Source of the DNA: Craspedostauros australis
Taxonomy: Eukaryota; Bacillariophyta; Bacillariophyceae; Mastogloiales; Achnanthaceae
Length of the DNA stretch: 64,000 bases
Direction: 5' to 3'
NCBI GenBank assembly: GCA_026770025.1
Contig: JAMXDE010000020.1
Span: 1,116,001-1,180,000 of the forward strand
Each line of letters begins with the position of its first letter. Position 1 is the stretch's first letter. Under the pieces are notes generated by a model that was not told the DNA's origin, did no database searches, and was given only the letters and a program-made list of their open reading frames with translations. Shown here one piece after another: positions 52,177-62,076 of the stretch. A program made the position numbers and the translations under genes.

Positions 52177-53328
52177 CTACTTGGCATTATCGGCAACAAT
52201 CTCCTCGAGCTCCTCCAACATTTGCTCGCCCGGATACAGCTTGCCGTTGATCTCCCATGTTGGATATCCCGGAACATCCTTGACCTTGCAAAGCTTGGCC
52301 TGCGAGTTGATGCCATCCTTGCTGCATTCAACGTAAGGGATATTCGCAAAGGCCTCCTGACCGAACGCCTCCTTCTGATCGAAGCAATGCGAGCACCAGT
52401 ACGCGCCGTACATCCTGGCATCCAACGCGGCCAGACCTGTCGACAGTTCCATGGCGCGCTGCGTCGACGTCGTGCGGATGGTGGGCGGCGAAAACAACGT
52501 GACGCCGTCGGCCGTCGTCGTCGAAGATATCGTCGCGGCCGATTGTGAAGCGACGCTGTCATCGACGCTGACGAACAGGACGATGGCCGCCATGGTCGTG
52601 GCCAAGAAACTGGCGCCGGCGGCGCGAGCACCCAGCTTGGAATTCGGTGGCAGACATCCGCCGAGCCATGCCAGTTTGGCCAGGATGACCGAGCATGCCG
52701 CCGAGAAGACGCAGAAGGGACATTCCTGCTGCAGCACGCCGTACAGCAAGGTCATGAGGAAGATGGAGAATGTGCCCATGGCGGTCGTCAACGTCGTCAA
52801 CATGACGCGGTTCTGCGTGTCGTCCGCCGCAGCCGCATCATCGTCCTTGAGGGGACTCAGCGCCAGCGCCGCGACTGTGGCGTACGCTGCGAATCCGACG
52901 GCGGCGAGAGGAATGCCCGTGAACGGGATGTTGGAGTACGGACCGTTGAGCACATCGTTGCAACCGCCAGCCTCGGCGACGGTGCCGCACAGTGCCACCT
53001 GTCCGTTGCCGATCAGCTTGGTGGCAGTGAGGTAGGCAGTCTCGGCGGCACCGGCCAGCGCAACACCCGCCATGACCTTGCGCAGTTTGGGCAGCCAGAT
53101 GATGGGCTGTTCCTCATTGTTGTCGATACTCGAATGCAATCGATGGTGGCTGTTGCGCTGCTTGCCAATGCGCATGTGATTGGCAACGGAGAACGGCGCA
53201 TGCTGTACTGCAATGTGTCTGGACTCTGTCGTGGCGAATTGCGATGCTGCCGACGAAGCTGGAGCGAAAGCAGCTGCGCCTGCAGCCGATGTGATCAGCA
53301 GCAATGATAGCAACTGCCTGCTGGACAT
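52177..53328 (-). CDS. Plastid VKOR-thioredoxin fusion (LTO1-like thiol oxidoreductase)
   Basis: A 383-aa protein starting at the ATG at 53328. The N-terminus is a signal peptide (MSSRQLLSLLLITSAAGAAA) followed by FAPASSA, matching the diatom plastid ASAFAP-type cleavage motif. The VKOR domain shows the loop cysteines in ALCGTVAEAGGCNDVLNGPY, then IPFTGIPLAAVGFAAY, and the active CxxC in QQECPFCVFSAACSV, spread over four or five membrane segments. The C-terminal thioredoxin-like domain has YWCSHCFDQKEAF (CSHC) and a second Cys pair (VECSKDG, AKLCKV), then VPGYPTWEINGKLYPGEQ. Plant LTO1 and cyanobacterial homologues have the same order and form disulfides in the thylakoid lumen. Plastid location is inferred from the leader. 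It lies tail to tail with the RING gene (169-bp gap) and head to head with the parvulin gene. Confidence 0.93.
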   Translation of the reverse strand: MSSRQLLSLLLITSAAGAAAFAPASSAASQFATTESRHIAVQHAPFSVANHMRIGKQRNSHHRLHSSIDNNEEQPIIWLPKLRKVMAGVALAGAAETAYLTATKLIGNGQVALCGTVAEAGGCNDVLNGPYSNIPFTGIPLAAVGFAAYATVAALALSPLKDDDAAAADDTQNRVMLTTLTTAMGTFSIFLMTLLYGVLQQECPFCVFSAACSVILAKLAWLGGCLPPNSKLGARAAGASFLATTMAAIVLFVSVDDSVASQSAATISSTTTADGVTLFSPPTIRTTSTQRAMELSTGLAALDARMYGAYWCSHCFDQKEAFGQEAFANIPYVECSKDGINSQAKLCKVKDVPGYPTWEINGKLYPGEQMLEELEEIVADNAK

Positions 53329-53990
53329 GATGGACGTGTTCGAAGAGGAAGCACAAGGAAGTATAATATCAGTTTGGGACCTCAACTCAACCCGTGGATG
53401 GTGGAATAGCAGAGGTGCTATGGAGATGGGAGGAGTGGAGCACGCTGCTTCTTGGTCTGATCTGTCCCTCTGCCTGTCTGCACGAGTATTGTTGTCTTTT
53501 GTTGGTTGTCGCGGGCCATTTGATTGTGTTCATCGATCCGAAGTGGAACGACATTCAACCACACCAAAGCGTTCGTACACGTCACAAACACAACCCGCTG
53601 TGGGAGTTGCGGTTATTAAATCGAATTAGATGATATTTTGAACAATCGTAAATGGGTCCATGTGGTCAATTTGATTAACATGATCAACGTTTTTGTTCCA
53701 CCAATTCTGCCACCAACGCGAAAACACGATGCGCGACACGTGGGCCAGCAACAACACCGACATCGATTTTGGAGACTGACAATGACGACGGCGACCATGT
53801 GGCGATGGAAGAGGGAACGGCAACTCATGCGCCACAGCTGCAGTCAGAGTAAAGATCCGTAAGTAGTATCCGCACAACTCATTCATTCAGTGTTTCATTT
53901 ATTCGTCCACTGCACTGACACCCAAGATACCATCACAACAAGCTCAAGCACAAGCCTAAGTACAACAAACGAACGAACTGGAGAGCAACA
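53329..53990. promoter_or_regulatory. Candidate bidirectional promoter region (VKOR and parvulin)
   Basis: 662 bases separate two divergent genes for likely plastid folding proteins. No other gene is supported in it; small frames such as 53638-53862 begin at non-ATG codons. I cannot point to defined TATA or transcription-factor sites. Confidence 0.4.
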
Positions 53991-54476
53991 ATGAAGTCCT
54001 CCATCACATTCTCTTGCATCTTGGCCATCGTCTGCGTGTTGCAGCAGCAGCTCATTGCCGTCGCATTCACGATGCAACCACCGTCGCGCACATCGACCGC
54101 CTTGCAGATGGGCATGTTCGATGGATTCAAGAAGGCCTTCTCGAATCAGGAGTACGGACCACCTGCCGAGGCCGTCAAGGCCACGGCACGCCACATCCTG
54201 GTGCCGACCGAACAGGAGGCCAACGTCGTCATGAAGATGGTGCAATCGGGTGAGGCCACGTTCGAAGAATGCGCGCGCGACTATTCGACGTGTCCGTCCT
54301 CAGCGCGCGGTGGATCGTTGGGCAGCTTCGCCCCAGGCACCATGGTGGCCGAATTTGATAAGGTCATCTTCAATCCCGAAACGGAGATCGGTCAGCTCAT
54401 GGGGCCGGTGTTGACGGAATTCGGATTTCATGTCATCGTCGTCGATAAGCGATCGGGCGGCGGTGATTGGTATTAG
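53991..54476 (+). CDS. Parvulin-type peptidyl-prolyl cis/trans isomerase with plastid-type leader
   Basis: A 161-aa protein from the ATG at 53991. Residues 1-25 are a signal peptide (SITFSCILAIVCVLQQQLIA) followed by VAFTMQPPS, a plausible plastid bipartite leader with Phe after the cleavage site. Residues about 65-155 are one complete parvulin domain: ATARHILVPTEQEA, TFEECARDYSTCPS, GGSLGSFAPGTMVAEFDKV, and GPVLTEFGFHVIVV. The domain is of normal length and stands alone, as in small bacterial-type and organellar parvulins. Expected role: prolyl isomerisation during folding of imported or lumenal proteins. It is divergent from the VKOR-thioredoxin gene. Confidence 0.9.
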   Translation: MKSSITFSCILAIVCVLQQQLIAVAFTMQPPSRTSTALQMGMFDGFKKAFSNQEYGPPAEAVKATARHILVPTEQEANVVMKMVQSGEATFEECARDYSTCPSSARGGSLGSFAPGTMVAEFDKVIFNPETEIGQLMGPVLTEFGFHVIVVDKRSGGGDWY

Positions 54477-57060
54477 GACGCGCAGTGCGAGTGCTGGTTC
54501 GAGGATGAGTTTCTGTGCTATTGCGCTCATCGCAAATGGCGCCAAGGCGACGAAATTCTGCGGGTCGCACGGATGCTTCATGAATGCGTGAGAGCAATGC
54601 GCTATCCACTCTTGCGAAAGGCCAATACACGAACAACGGAGGACGAATGCTCCAAGTGGGAACGATCGGATGGAGAGGATCTTTGGTGGCCACCAAGATG
54701 CTGGCTGCTTCATCGATCCATCTTCCTACTCGTACGATTGCTTGTCTGTCGACACAATCTTGTCGGCTCGAGAGGACAACTGCCTCTCTTGAGTTCGCGG
54801 ACTTGCGAAAAATGGCGCGAGCAATGCTGAATATTCCATTCCACAAATATGGACAATGCGCGTGTGCTTGCAGAGTCGTTGCATCCTCCAGTCCACAGAT
54901 CCGTCCCCATTTCTTGTCCAGTATGGTGATGATGATGATAACAATTAATTCTCCATTCACCAGATGTACATACTTGACGATGGTGGTGGGTGCGAGTAGT
55001 GAAGATGGCGCGATAGATGTGCCACATGTGACATTGTATGGCTGCATGCCGCAAAGTGCGATGTTTGTAATTCTCATTCGCATTCATTGGGACAACAGGA
55101 GCACCCCACGAATAGGTTGGATTGGATCCTCCTCGCTCTTGGGAATCTGATTCACGTTCTTCCAAATGAACATGAGTGAACCTCACCAGGCGCCTGCAAA
55201 TGACAACACTTCTCATCGCCCATCCATGCGAGTGCTATTGGGAACCGGTGCAAATGTAGTTCAGCACCATGCCGGTAGAATCATCTGAACAAGGTAGAAC
55301 GCTGCTCGAACCATCCCGTACGCGATAATACTCTACACCTCATAGCTGCCACTCGGCATGAACTACGAGCCATGCACAAGCAAGATCACGTGTGACAGTT
55401 CAGAGTGTTTGTTCCCACTTTCGCAAAACACCAAGACACCAAAAAAGAAACCTCGTCCCACGAGTCGTGCAAGTTGTGTCTTGTGATGAGTTGCACATGT
55501 AAAGGCGAGAACGATAGGCTCACCTCGCGCGGGCACAGCACGTGAAACGTCCTCATTTAACAGAAACGAAGCTGTTCGGCGCTGTCAAACGTCTTTGCGT
55601 CCAATCAAGAACTGCGAACGCCGTTGTTGCTGGCGGGACATCGGGGGAGTTGCCCGGCATTTTGAGTAATTATGTAGGTATACAGATTTGAAGTAGAATA
55701 TTAGTGTCTCCAGATTTTGAATCTGGTGAACATGCGTTGAATCGTTTGAGGCGAACCGCACATAAGCGGTAGTGGACTGGATGGGCACACAACGGTGACT
55801 TGACGAACATGAAGTGACCGGCCGACTGACCGAATTTGACGTCTGGCCACGGCGCACGCACACAGGTGACGAACGAAAGCAACACCGAAAGTTGTGCGCG
55901 AAGTGGATTGGCGTTATTTGTCGTGGTTTTCGAACGAGTCAAGCAAACAAAGGCCAATAACGGCATCCGCAACAAGACAAAAGAGACAGAAGAAGAAGAG
56001 CGGAGAGACCACGAAGCGCGAAACAACGGCAACGCCTTTGGCGCTCTGATGCGGTGCAACTCCTACCGCTGCGCTGTTCAAACCCTTGAATTTGGTAACA
56101 ACGCCCCTGCGCCATCGCCATCGCCACCGGTATTTGGGTTTCAAAGGCGCTCCCATCGACAATAACACCAATACCGAGAGAGCGAGAGAGAGATAGAGAG
56201 AGCGAGTGCTTGTCTCCATCAATCAACGCCAACACGCTGCCGACAACAACGACGACAACGACGACAACGGTAAAAGCTATAACAGCAACATTCTCAGCAA
56301 CGGCATCAGCAGCGACAGCGGACCTGAACCCAATTGGCGCGAGACTTGAGTCGGCACGAAGGACACAGAAGCCACCAACCAGCAACACAAGCACGACAGG
56401 CACCACCAAGAATAACCAACGGCAGACCAAGACCAAGATCACATAGGACGAGAAGACAAACGCTTGGGCCTTGTTGTTGTTCTCTGCTACACTCGCTTCA
56501 CCGACGGTTTTGGACTCTCGCGACGGCGTTTGTGTGTGCAAGAGATAACCGGCAATTTCCAGCAGACGACGGCACGAATCAAGTATCCAACCACATACAA
56601 TTACGATTGGTGGCTGGGCAACCAAGACATCCCACAAAAGCAAAGGCCGACGATTTGAATTTCGAAGCCCCGCACCTGCCTTCTCTTTGTGAAGTGTCTC
56701 TCTGGTCTTGGAGTTGAGCAACGTCTTGCTTGAGAGTCAGCGGTTTGGAGTGTCAAGAGGCGAGAGAGTGTATGGTGTTGTGCAATCACCATTGTTCACA
56801 AGCAAACACAGAGAGGGAAGCACTCAGTCAGTGGATCAATCAGTCTGATACTCTGTCGACCATTCCATCAGCATTTGCATCAGCATCGGGTTTGGCAAGC
56901 AAGGCAGTGTAGCATTCGACGGGCTTCAGGTTACATCACAGAACCAAACGCAAGCAGCGCCCACACCACCAGCGTCAACTGCAACGTCAGCTGCAACTGT
57001 CACAACACCTTCACAATCAGCAGCAGCAGCAGCAACAGGAGCAGCAGAGACAGAGCAACG
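54477..57060. other. Long intergenic region, probable leader of the following gene at its right end
   Basis: No supported gene. Overlapping frames of 188-216 aa on both strands at 54433-55150 show no domain and mutually contradict each other. A CAACGA repeat lies at about 56236-56270. The stretch 56875-57060 is open and in phase with the next gene, starting from a non-preferred upstream ATG. A tRNA-like hairpin near 55709-55726 was examined and rejected. Confidence 0.4.
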
Positions 57061-59250
57061 ATGGCACCTAGCGCAGTACATGCAGAGCAGGTCTGGGAGG
57101 AGCACCCTCGGAGATCACAGAGCAAGCAGCCGCTGAATGCCAACAGCACATCAGGCAACATCATGTCGACGCTTCCGGAGTGGTCAGTGCAGTCGGACAC
57201 CGGCAGCGGCAGCACCAACGCAGGTGCTTGCTGCGGCATCGCTGCTGGGCGAACCACGGAGGGACAGGAGCAGCTGGTGGCGCCGTGGGTGGATTGGGTG
57301 GAGGGAGGCATCGAGTTCTTCGGCTGCGATGGCCGGAGTCGCAAGGACATCCTGGGGAGGACGCTGACTCTGTCGCATCGCATGGCTGGCACCACTTCGC
57401 AGCACTCAAGCCAGTCATCCACAGCGCCCGTGGACCATGCCCAGCTGCACGACAACTTCATCGAGGGCCTCTTCCAGGAACAGTGGTCCAAGAGGATGGA
57501 CTCCAACACCAACAGCGCCTTGATCATCCGCGACAAAGACGACGACGATGACGATTCATCCGTGCCTCTCAACAGAGTTGAATCTGCGGGCACGGAGCCA
57601 TCTCACGCGACCTCCAACGGATCGTGGGACTCGTCCTCCGTCTCATCAGCGCCCATGCCCACAACGCCGCACAGCAAGCGGAGGATACCTCTCAAGTTCA
57701 AGAAGGCGACGACGGGCAAGATCCACTCGCGCGTGGCACCCCTCGACGCCTACCAGAGACAGTACGGTTCCAAGCCCCCAGTGTCATCATCCAGCAAGCC
57801 CAGGCTGCCACCCAGACCGCCAACCGCCACGTTTGAGATGGCATCGCTGCCCCAGGCCGCGCCTGCTGCCGACATGGCCAAGCTGGTGGAGGAGATGGTG
57901 CACTCGGAGTGCAAGATCCAGAAGGACAAGGGCAAGGGTGAGCCGGTGGGGACCAGCATCAGCGCGGACGGCAGGGCGAACTGCCTGTCGAAGCTCAGGG
58001 AGAAGATCCGGCTGCTCGTGCAGGTTGCGCTGGATGGACCGAGCAGCCTCGCCTCGGACTCCAGCTCGGAATCAAACCCCAAGCCTGCGCCATCCAGACG
58101 CAAGGGCAAGAGGGGTGTCGGAGCAGCAGCGATGAAGCGCCGACCGGCCAAGGTCTCCGAAGAGAATCCGCTGTACACGGAGACAAGATCGATGATCGAG
58201 CTGCGCTTGGGCTTTGTGTCGATGCAGTACGGACTTCTGCTGCGGTGGGACAGGACGCAGAAGATAGTCTTCGTCGTGCTGCGCAAGATGTGCCATGACT
58301 CCTTCTACAAGAAGATCAAGGCGCCCGTTCGCGGCAATTCCAGCACGGGTGGCAGCGCGGCCTCGGAAAACGGACCGCAGCATGACACGCCAGACGCCAA
58401 CAAGGCCATGGAACCACCACCGTTGGTCGTGCGCAACATGGTGGGCGAGCAGGCCATCTACCAGCGCATCCACGGCACCGAGGTCGTCCTCGTCGACGTG
58501 CCGTACAGAATACCGCAGCCGCAGGCGTTCGAGCCATCCATTCTCTCCGTGCAGGTCAAGCAGGTGGAAGGCCTGACGCAGCGACAGCGGTGGACGATCG
58601 CCCTCACCTTCGACGGTCACACCGAGGTCACCGAGCTCATGTGGAAGCAGGGCCGCTTCGTCCCGCGCCGCGTCGAGACCATGGAGTGGGAGATCGCGCC
58701 CATGACGTCCTTCGACCTCGCCGGTCTTGAGATCCGCATCTTCGAGCAGGTCTCCGTCCTCAAGCGCCGCAAGGTTAAGGGCAAGTCAGCGCAGTCCAAG
58801 CTCAAGTCGAGGTTCGGCGCCACGCTCAAGTCGTCCAACCGCACGAACAGCAACGTCATCGATCCCAAGGACAAGGAGAACAGATGGCTATCTTCGTCGC
58901 GGGTCTTCTCCAACCTCACCATGCCGCTCGGCGGTCTTGTGGCCCAACCATCCACGGCCCAAGCAACGAGCTGGGAGCTGACGATACCGGCCAACGACAA
59001 CGTCTCCATCACCATGTCCCTGGTGCACCAATCGGACTACGCCCACTGGCTGTACAAGGAGCTGGACGCCAGGCGCCAGGAGGAGGTCACCACCTACGTA
59101 AGAAGAAAGCCCTTCCGCAGGACGCGCGTCCGCGATGTTAACGAGGACTGCGACGAAGACTACGACGACATGTGGGACTGGCTGTGCGGGTTCTGCACCG
59201 GCGACGACTCGGAAGAACCGATGGAGCACGCCCAGAGACCACTGCAATGA
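57061..59250 (+). CDS. Large orphan protein, diatom-like (729 aa)
   Basis: A single-exon frame. I chose the ATG at 57061 (MAPSAVHAEQVW) because the 62 codons upstream to 56875 are Ser/Asn/Cys-rich and leader-like. The first 380 residues are Ser-rich and acidic in places (DKDDDDDDSSVP) with basic patches. The ordered part spans about residues 375-700: TRSMIELRLGFVSMQYGLLL, RWDRTQKIVFVVLRKMCHDS, GTEVVLVDVPYRIPQPQAF, RQRWTIALTFDGHTEVTEL, and FDLAGLEIRIFEQVSVL, alternating beta strands suggestive of a beta-sandwich. It ends in an acidic, Cys-containing tail (DYDDMWDWLCGFCTGDD). I recall similar sequences as uncharacterised diatom proteins, without a known role. Clean codon usage supports a real gene. 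Confidence 0.7.
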   Translation: MAPSAVHAEQVWEEHPRRSQSKQPLNANSTSGNIMSTLPEWSVQSDTGSGSTNAGACCGIAAGRTTEGQEQLVAPWVDWVEGGIEFFGCDGRSRKDILGRTLTLSHRMAGTTSQHSSQSSTAPVDHAQLHDNFIEGLFQEQWSKRMDSNTNSALIIRDKDDDDDDSSVPLNRVESAGTEPSHATSNGSWDSSSVSSAPMPTTPHSKRRIPLKFKKATTGKIHSRVAPLDAYQRQYGSKPPVSSSSKPRLPPRPPTATFEMASLPQAAPAADMAKLVEEMVHSECKIQKDKGKGEPVGTSISADGRANCLSKLREKIRLLVQVALDGPSSLASDSSSESNPKPAPSRRKGKRGVGAAAMKRRPAKVSEENPLYTETRSMIELRLGFVSMQYGLLLRWDRTQKIVFVVLRKMCHDSFYKKIKAPVRGNSSTGGSAASENGPQHDTPDANKAMEPPPLVVRNMVGEQAIYQRIHGTEVVLVDVPYRIPQPQAFEPSILSVQVKQVEGLTQRQRWTIALTFDGHTEVTELMWKQGRFVPRRVETMEWEIAPMTSFDLAGLEIRIFEQVSVLKRRKVKGKSAQSKLKSRFGATLKSSNRTNSNVIDPKDKENRWLSSSRVFSNLTMPLGGLVAQPSTAQATSWELTIPANDNVSITMSLVHQSDYAHWLYKELDARRQEEVTTYVRRKPFRRTRVRDVNEDCDEDYDDMWDWLCGFCTGDDSEEPMEHAQRPLQ

Positions 59251-59369
59251 GCCCGACGCGATGAAAAAGTGCAATTTGAATGAATCGATGCACCTTTCAT
59301 CTTTGAGGCACGAACACACCATAATAGTACAATGACTAGAGAGAATTATCCGATTATGGAAATGCAATG

Positions 59370-59870
59370 CTAAGAGGACGGTGCAACGCCGACAACTATC
59401 ATATCCATGGATGTGGTTGCATCCTGTGACACCTCGATTGAATGCCGCGTTCCAGGTGGAACAGCAACGAACGTTCCCGGCGTAGCCACGGTGGTGGTCG
59501 TTGCGCCTATTCGTGGAGTCGTCGCAATGGTCGCGTTGCCGCTCAGCACGTAAAAGAACTCCCACATATCACGATGCGCGTGCGACGTCACCTCCTGGCT
59601 AGGGTCGATCGTTGCGATGCTCCAACCTGCGATCGTCGGAACCTGCCACGGTTCCAGCAGTTGGCGTTTCAGGATGTGCCGTTGCGTCTTTGTGTCCAGA
59701 TGCGATGTGGATCGCGATGGTACGTCCTGCAGCCGTTTCACGACGACGACGTCAGCGGCGTCATGGTGAATGACAAGGAAATGGGATGTGCAAATGCCGA
59801 GCAGGTAGGCTGCGGCGAGCGACTTCCAGTCGCAGCGATACTGTCGTCGTGCTGGTGTGAAGATCCTCAT
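59370..59870 (-). CDS. Membrane-anchored or secreted cupin-domain protein (166 aa)
   Basis: From the ATG at 59870 the protein starts with a basic tail and a hydrophobic helix (SLAAAYLLGICTSHFLVI) that would act as signal anchor or signal peptide. A single cupin follows: motif 1 SHAHRDMWEFFYVLSGNATI supplies the two His and the Glu for metal, and motif 2 is GTFVAVPPGTRHSIEV with PxG and the third His. All metal ligands are present, so it should bind a divalent metal; the substrate is unknown. An in-frame ATG at 59948 would add 26 residues before the anchor; I prefer 59870 because it puts the hydrophobic segment close to the N-terminus. It is divergent from the first gene of the small-protein array. 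Confidence 0.8.
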   Translation of the reverse strand: MRIFTPARRQYRCDWKSLAAAYLLGICTSHFLVIHHDAADVVVVKRLQDVPSRSTSHLDTKTQRHILKRQLLEPWQVPTIAGWSIATIDPSQEVTSHAHRDMWEFFYVLSGNATIATTPRIGATTTTVATPGTFVAVPPGTRHSIEVSQDATTSMDMIVVGVAPSS

Positions 59871-60180
59871 GGGTGTTGCATGAGTGAGATGATCTTGATA
59901 CAGCGAGTCATGAGTTGTTTCTCTGTGCAAGATTGTAACATGAGACATTCCCGTGCTTGTTCCCGCGAACAGGATCGATCAGAATCCCCAAACGCGAAGG
60001 CGCCCACATCGCCACCAAATACAACACAGAAAACACAAAGAACGAATGAACGACAACACTCGCCAGCTGTCTGATCACAACACGCTCACAAATTCAACAA
60101 CCGCACAACAACAACAGCAGCAATCACATCCTCTTACGAATCGAGCTAAGATCCATCACCATCATCTTCCACCCCCAAAA

Positions 60181-60224
<44 letters not shown>

Positions 60225-60230
60225 ATAACC
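59871..60230. other. Intergenic region between cupin and array gene 1, with CA repeat
   Basis: Divergent promoter space of 360 bases. A CA dinucleotide run occupies about 60184-60222, ending 8 bases before the ATG of array gene 1. A phrase CTCACAAATTC, shared with the leaders of array genes 2 and 3, occurs near 60088. Confidence 0.6.
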
Positions 60231-60554
60231 ATGCCTCTTACCACCCAATCCCAATCTCAGACGCAATCTCTGCTGCACTTTCAGTCGCAATCGCAGCTGC
60301 AGCTCACGACGGACACAACAAAGAGAATGCAGATCCGCACCAGATCCAGACAACGCGCCGTCACGTTGCAGCCTGGAACAGCCGGCCACATGGCCTTCTT
60401 TAGTGACGACGATTCCTTCCGAGCATCCTTCGACCAGGCAGCAGAACACGAGAAGATCCTCAGCCAGAGAAGGCGACGATCCAGGATGCGCCAAGGCCCC
60501 ACCAGCTCCGGCAAGGTCGGAAGGCCTCTCTTTGCTCCACTCGAAGCAATTTAG
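60231..60554 (+). CDS. Small basic protein, tandem family member 1 (107 aa)
   Basis: First of three paralogous genes in the same orientation. The N-terminus is Gln/Ser-rich (QSQSQTQSLLHFQSQSQLQ). The family core follows: TRSRQRAVTLQPGTAGHMAF, FSDDDSFRASFDQAAEHEK, an Arg-rich helix (RRRRSRMRQ), and the ending KVGRPLFAPLEAI. No signal peptide or membrane segment is present; basic and acidic patches alternate. No known family is recognised. It is the most diverged of the three copies, and its leader carries a CA repeat where copy 2 has CAACCA repeats. Confidence 0.75.
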   Translation: MPLTTQSQSQTQSLLHFQSQSQLQLTTDTTKRMQIRTRSRQRAVTLQPGTAGHMAFFSDDDSFRASFDQAAEHEKILSQRRRRSRMRQGPTSSGKVGRPLFAPLEAI

Positions 60555-61585
60555 AGTGGGCACGCACACGCGCATGGCGCAGGACTCGTTCACAAGACAC
60601 ACACACAATTGTGCAAGACGCAGCGTCAAACAGATGACAACATGAACGAGTCTGATTTTGAATACCGCACGCAGAGATCACGAACAGCCAGGGGCGGTTT
60701 GCAGCAACTATTATATGATCGTTGCTCTGCATACCGTAGCCCACCTGAGAATACCAAAGGTTCAATTGACTGAACACCATCGCCATCACGCCAAAAGTGA
60801 CACGAAACAGAAAGAAACAATGACAAGAAACGCAAGACTACACAGCATAGAATGCAGCTAGAAAAATAACAGAGATAGACATATAATTCAATGACAAGCA
60901 ACTCCTATTGCCAGTCGTACATGCATTGCGGCATCGTTGCCTGTCGAGTATGCCGAGCATGGCGTCGGTTCCTGTCGCATCGTTCCGCAATGCTCGTACG
61001 AGTACAAAGCTCAGCAGGGCAAGATACCCTTCAAGCTGCCCTTTGGGGAGGATTCTGCCAGGACGATTCGTTGCCAGTATGTGTTGCAGGAAGATATCTT
61101 AGCTCCACTCTTGAATCCTATCATATCACAGGAAGAGGCTGCAGTGCAATGCAGCGTATTCTACATGGAGTAGTACAGATTGGAAGTGAGGTCCACGGAA
61201 CGTCGTTGTCTCTCTGATGGAACGCAACATCGCGCAGTGCAATCCGTGTGGTGATCCGTGGCGATCCGAAGCGATCCAACGCGACACGAATGGGACATCT
61301 CTGTGCGGGATTGCAACAAGCGACATTTTATTTTTGTTCGCTGTGTGTTGTTTGTGAACATCCTCGATCAGAAACGAAGCTCCAACCGCCACCAGAACGC
61401 CCCCTTCCAAACCCACGACACAACGCAACACATCAACCCCCCACCAACCCACTCCAGATCACGACGCTCTCACAAATTCGACAACTTCACAACAGGAACA
61501 TCAACAACAGCATCCTCTCACAAATTGTGTTCATTTCACAACACTCACACCTCCCACAGCAACGACAACAACCAAATACACACAG

Positions 61586-61625
<40 letters not shown>

Positions 61626-61731
61626 CACAACCACAACCACAACCACAACCACAACCACAACCACAACCACAACCACAACCACAACCACAACCACAACCAC
61701 AACCACAACCACAACCACAACCACAACAATC
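60555..61731. other. Spacer between array genes 1 and 2
   Basis: Holds the 3' region of copy 1 and the promoter and leader of copy 2. Sequences from 61285 (AATGGGACATCTCTGTG) through 61410 recur before copy 3 at about 62790-62930, showing that the duplicated unit includes upstream DNA. No additional gene is supported. Confidence 0.5.
61586..61727 (+). repeat. CAACGA/CAACCA hexamer microsatellite in the leader of array gene 2
   Basis: About six ACAACG units are followed by about eighteen ACAACC units, ending only 5 bases before the ATG. The matching position before copy 3 has only a few such units (about 63061-63085), so the tract expanded, or contracted, after duplication. Long minus-strand frames here are repeat artefacts. 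Confidence 0.9.
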
Positions 61732-62076
61732 ATGTCTCCTCTCGCCATTCAATCCCAGACGCGTTCGCAATCTGACTCGCACCTCGAAGTCGACAACACG
61801 TCAACAACACAGCGACGCAATAGACACCGACACCGCAACATCACATTGCAACCAGGAACGACTATGCATCAGGCATTCTTCGGCGACGACGACTCCTTCC
61901 GAGCATCCTTCGATCAGGAAGCGGAATGCGAGAAGTTCTGCAACCAGGGAAGACGGCGATACAGAGTGCGCCAAGATTCCTCGAGTTCCACCTCGAGCTC
62001 CATCTCCTCATCGAGCTCCACATCGAGATCCGTCAAAGCCGGCAGACCTCTGGTTGCTCCATTCGGAGAGTTCTAG
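61732..62076 (+). CDS. Small basic protein, tandem family member 2 (114 aa)
   Basis: ATG at 61732 directly after the hexamer tract. The core is HRNITLQPGTTMHQAF, FGDDDSFRASFDQEAECEKF, CNQGRRRYRVRQ. A poly-Ser stretch (SSSSTSSSISSSSSTSRS) precedes the ending KAGRPLVAPFGEF. It is nearly identical to member 3 and clearly related to member 1. The frame is open far upstream (from 61258) through the microsatellite, but the conserved start in all three copies is this ATG. Function is unknown. Two Cys residues (ECEKFCNQ) distinguish copies 2 and 3 from copy 1. Confidence 0.8.
   Translation: MSPLAIQSQTRSQSDSHLEVDNTSTTQRRNRHRHRNITLQPGTTMHQAFFGDDDSFRASFDQEAECEKFCNQGRRRYRVRQDSSSSTSSSISSSSSTSRSVKAGRPLVAPFGEF

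Noticed and set aside
54433-55150. Opposing 188-216 aa ORFs
   Set aside because: Neither strand shows a domain or consistent coding bias, and they overlap fully.
55690-55765. tRNA-like sequence with a 5-bp stem and 7-nt loop (CCAGA...TCTGG) giving UUG or, antisense, CAA anticodon
   Set aside because: D-arm, T-arm and acceptor stems do not pair on either strand; at most a decayed tRNA relic.
61487-61782. Minus-strand ORFs of alternating Trp-Leu, Cys-Gly or poly-Val
   Set aside because: Products of the CAACCA hexamer repeat before array gene 2.
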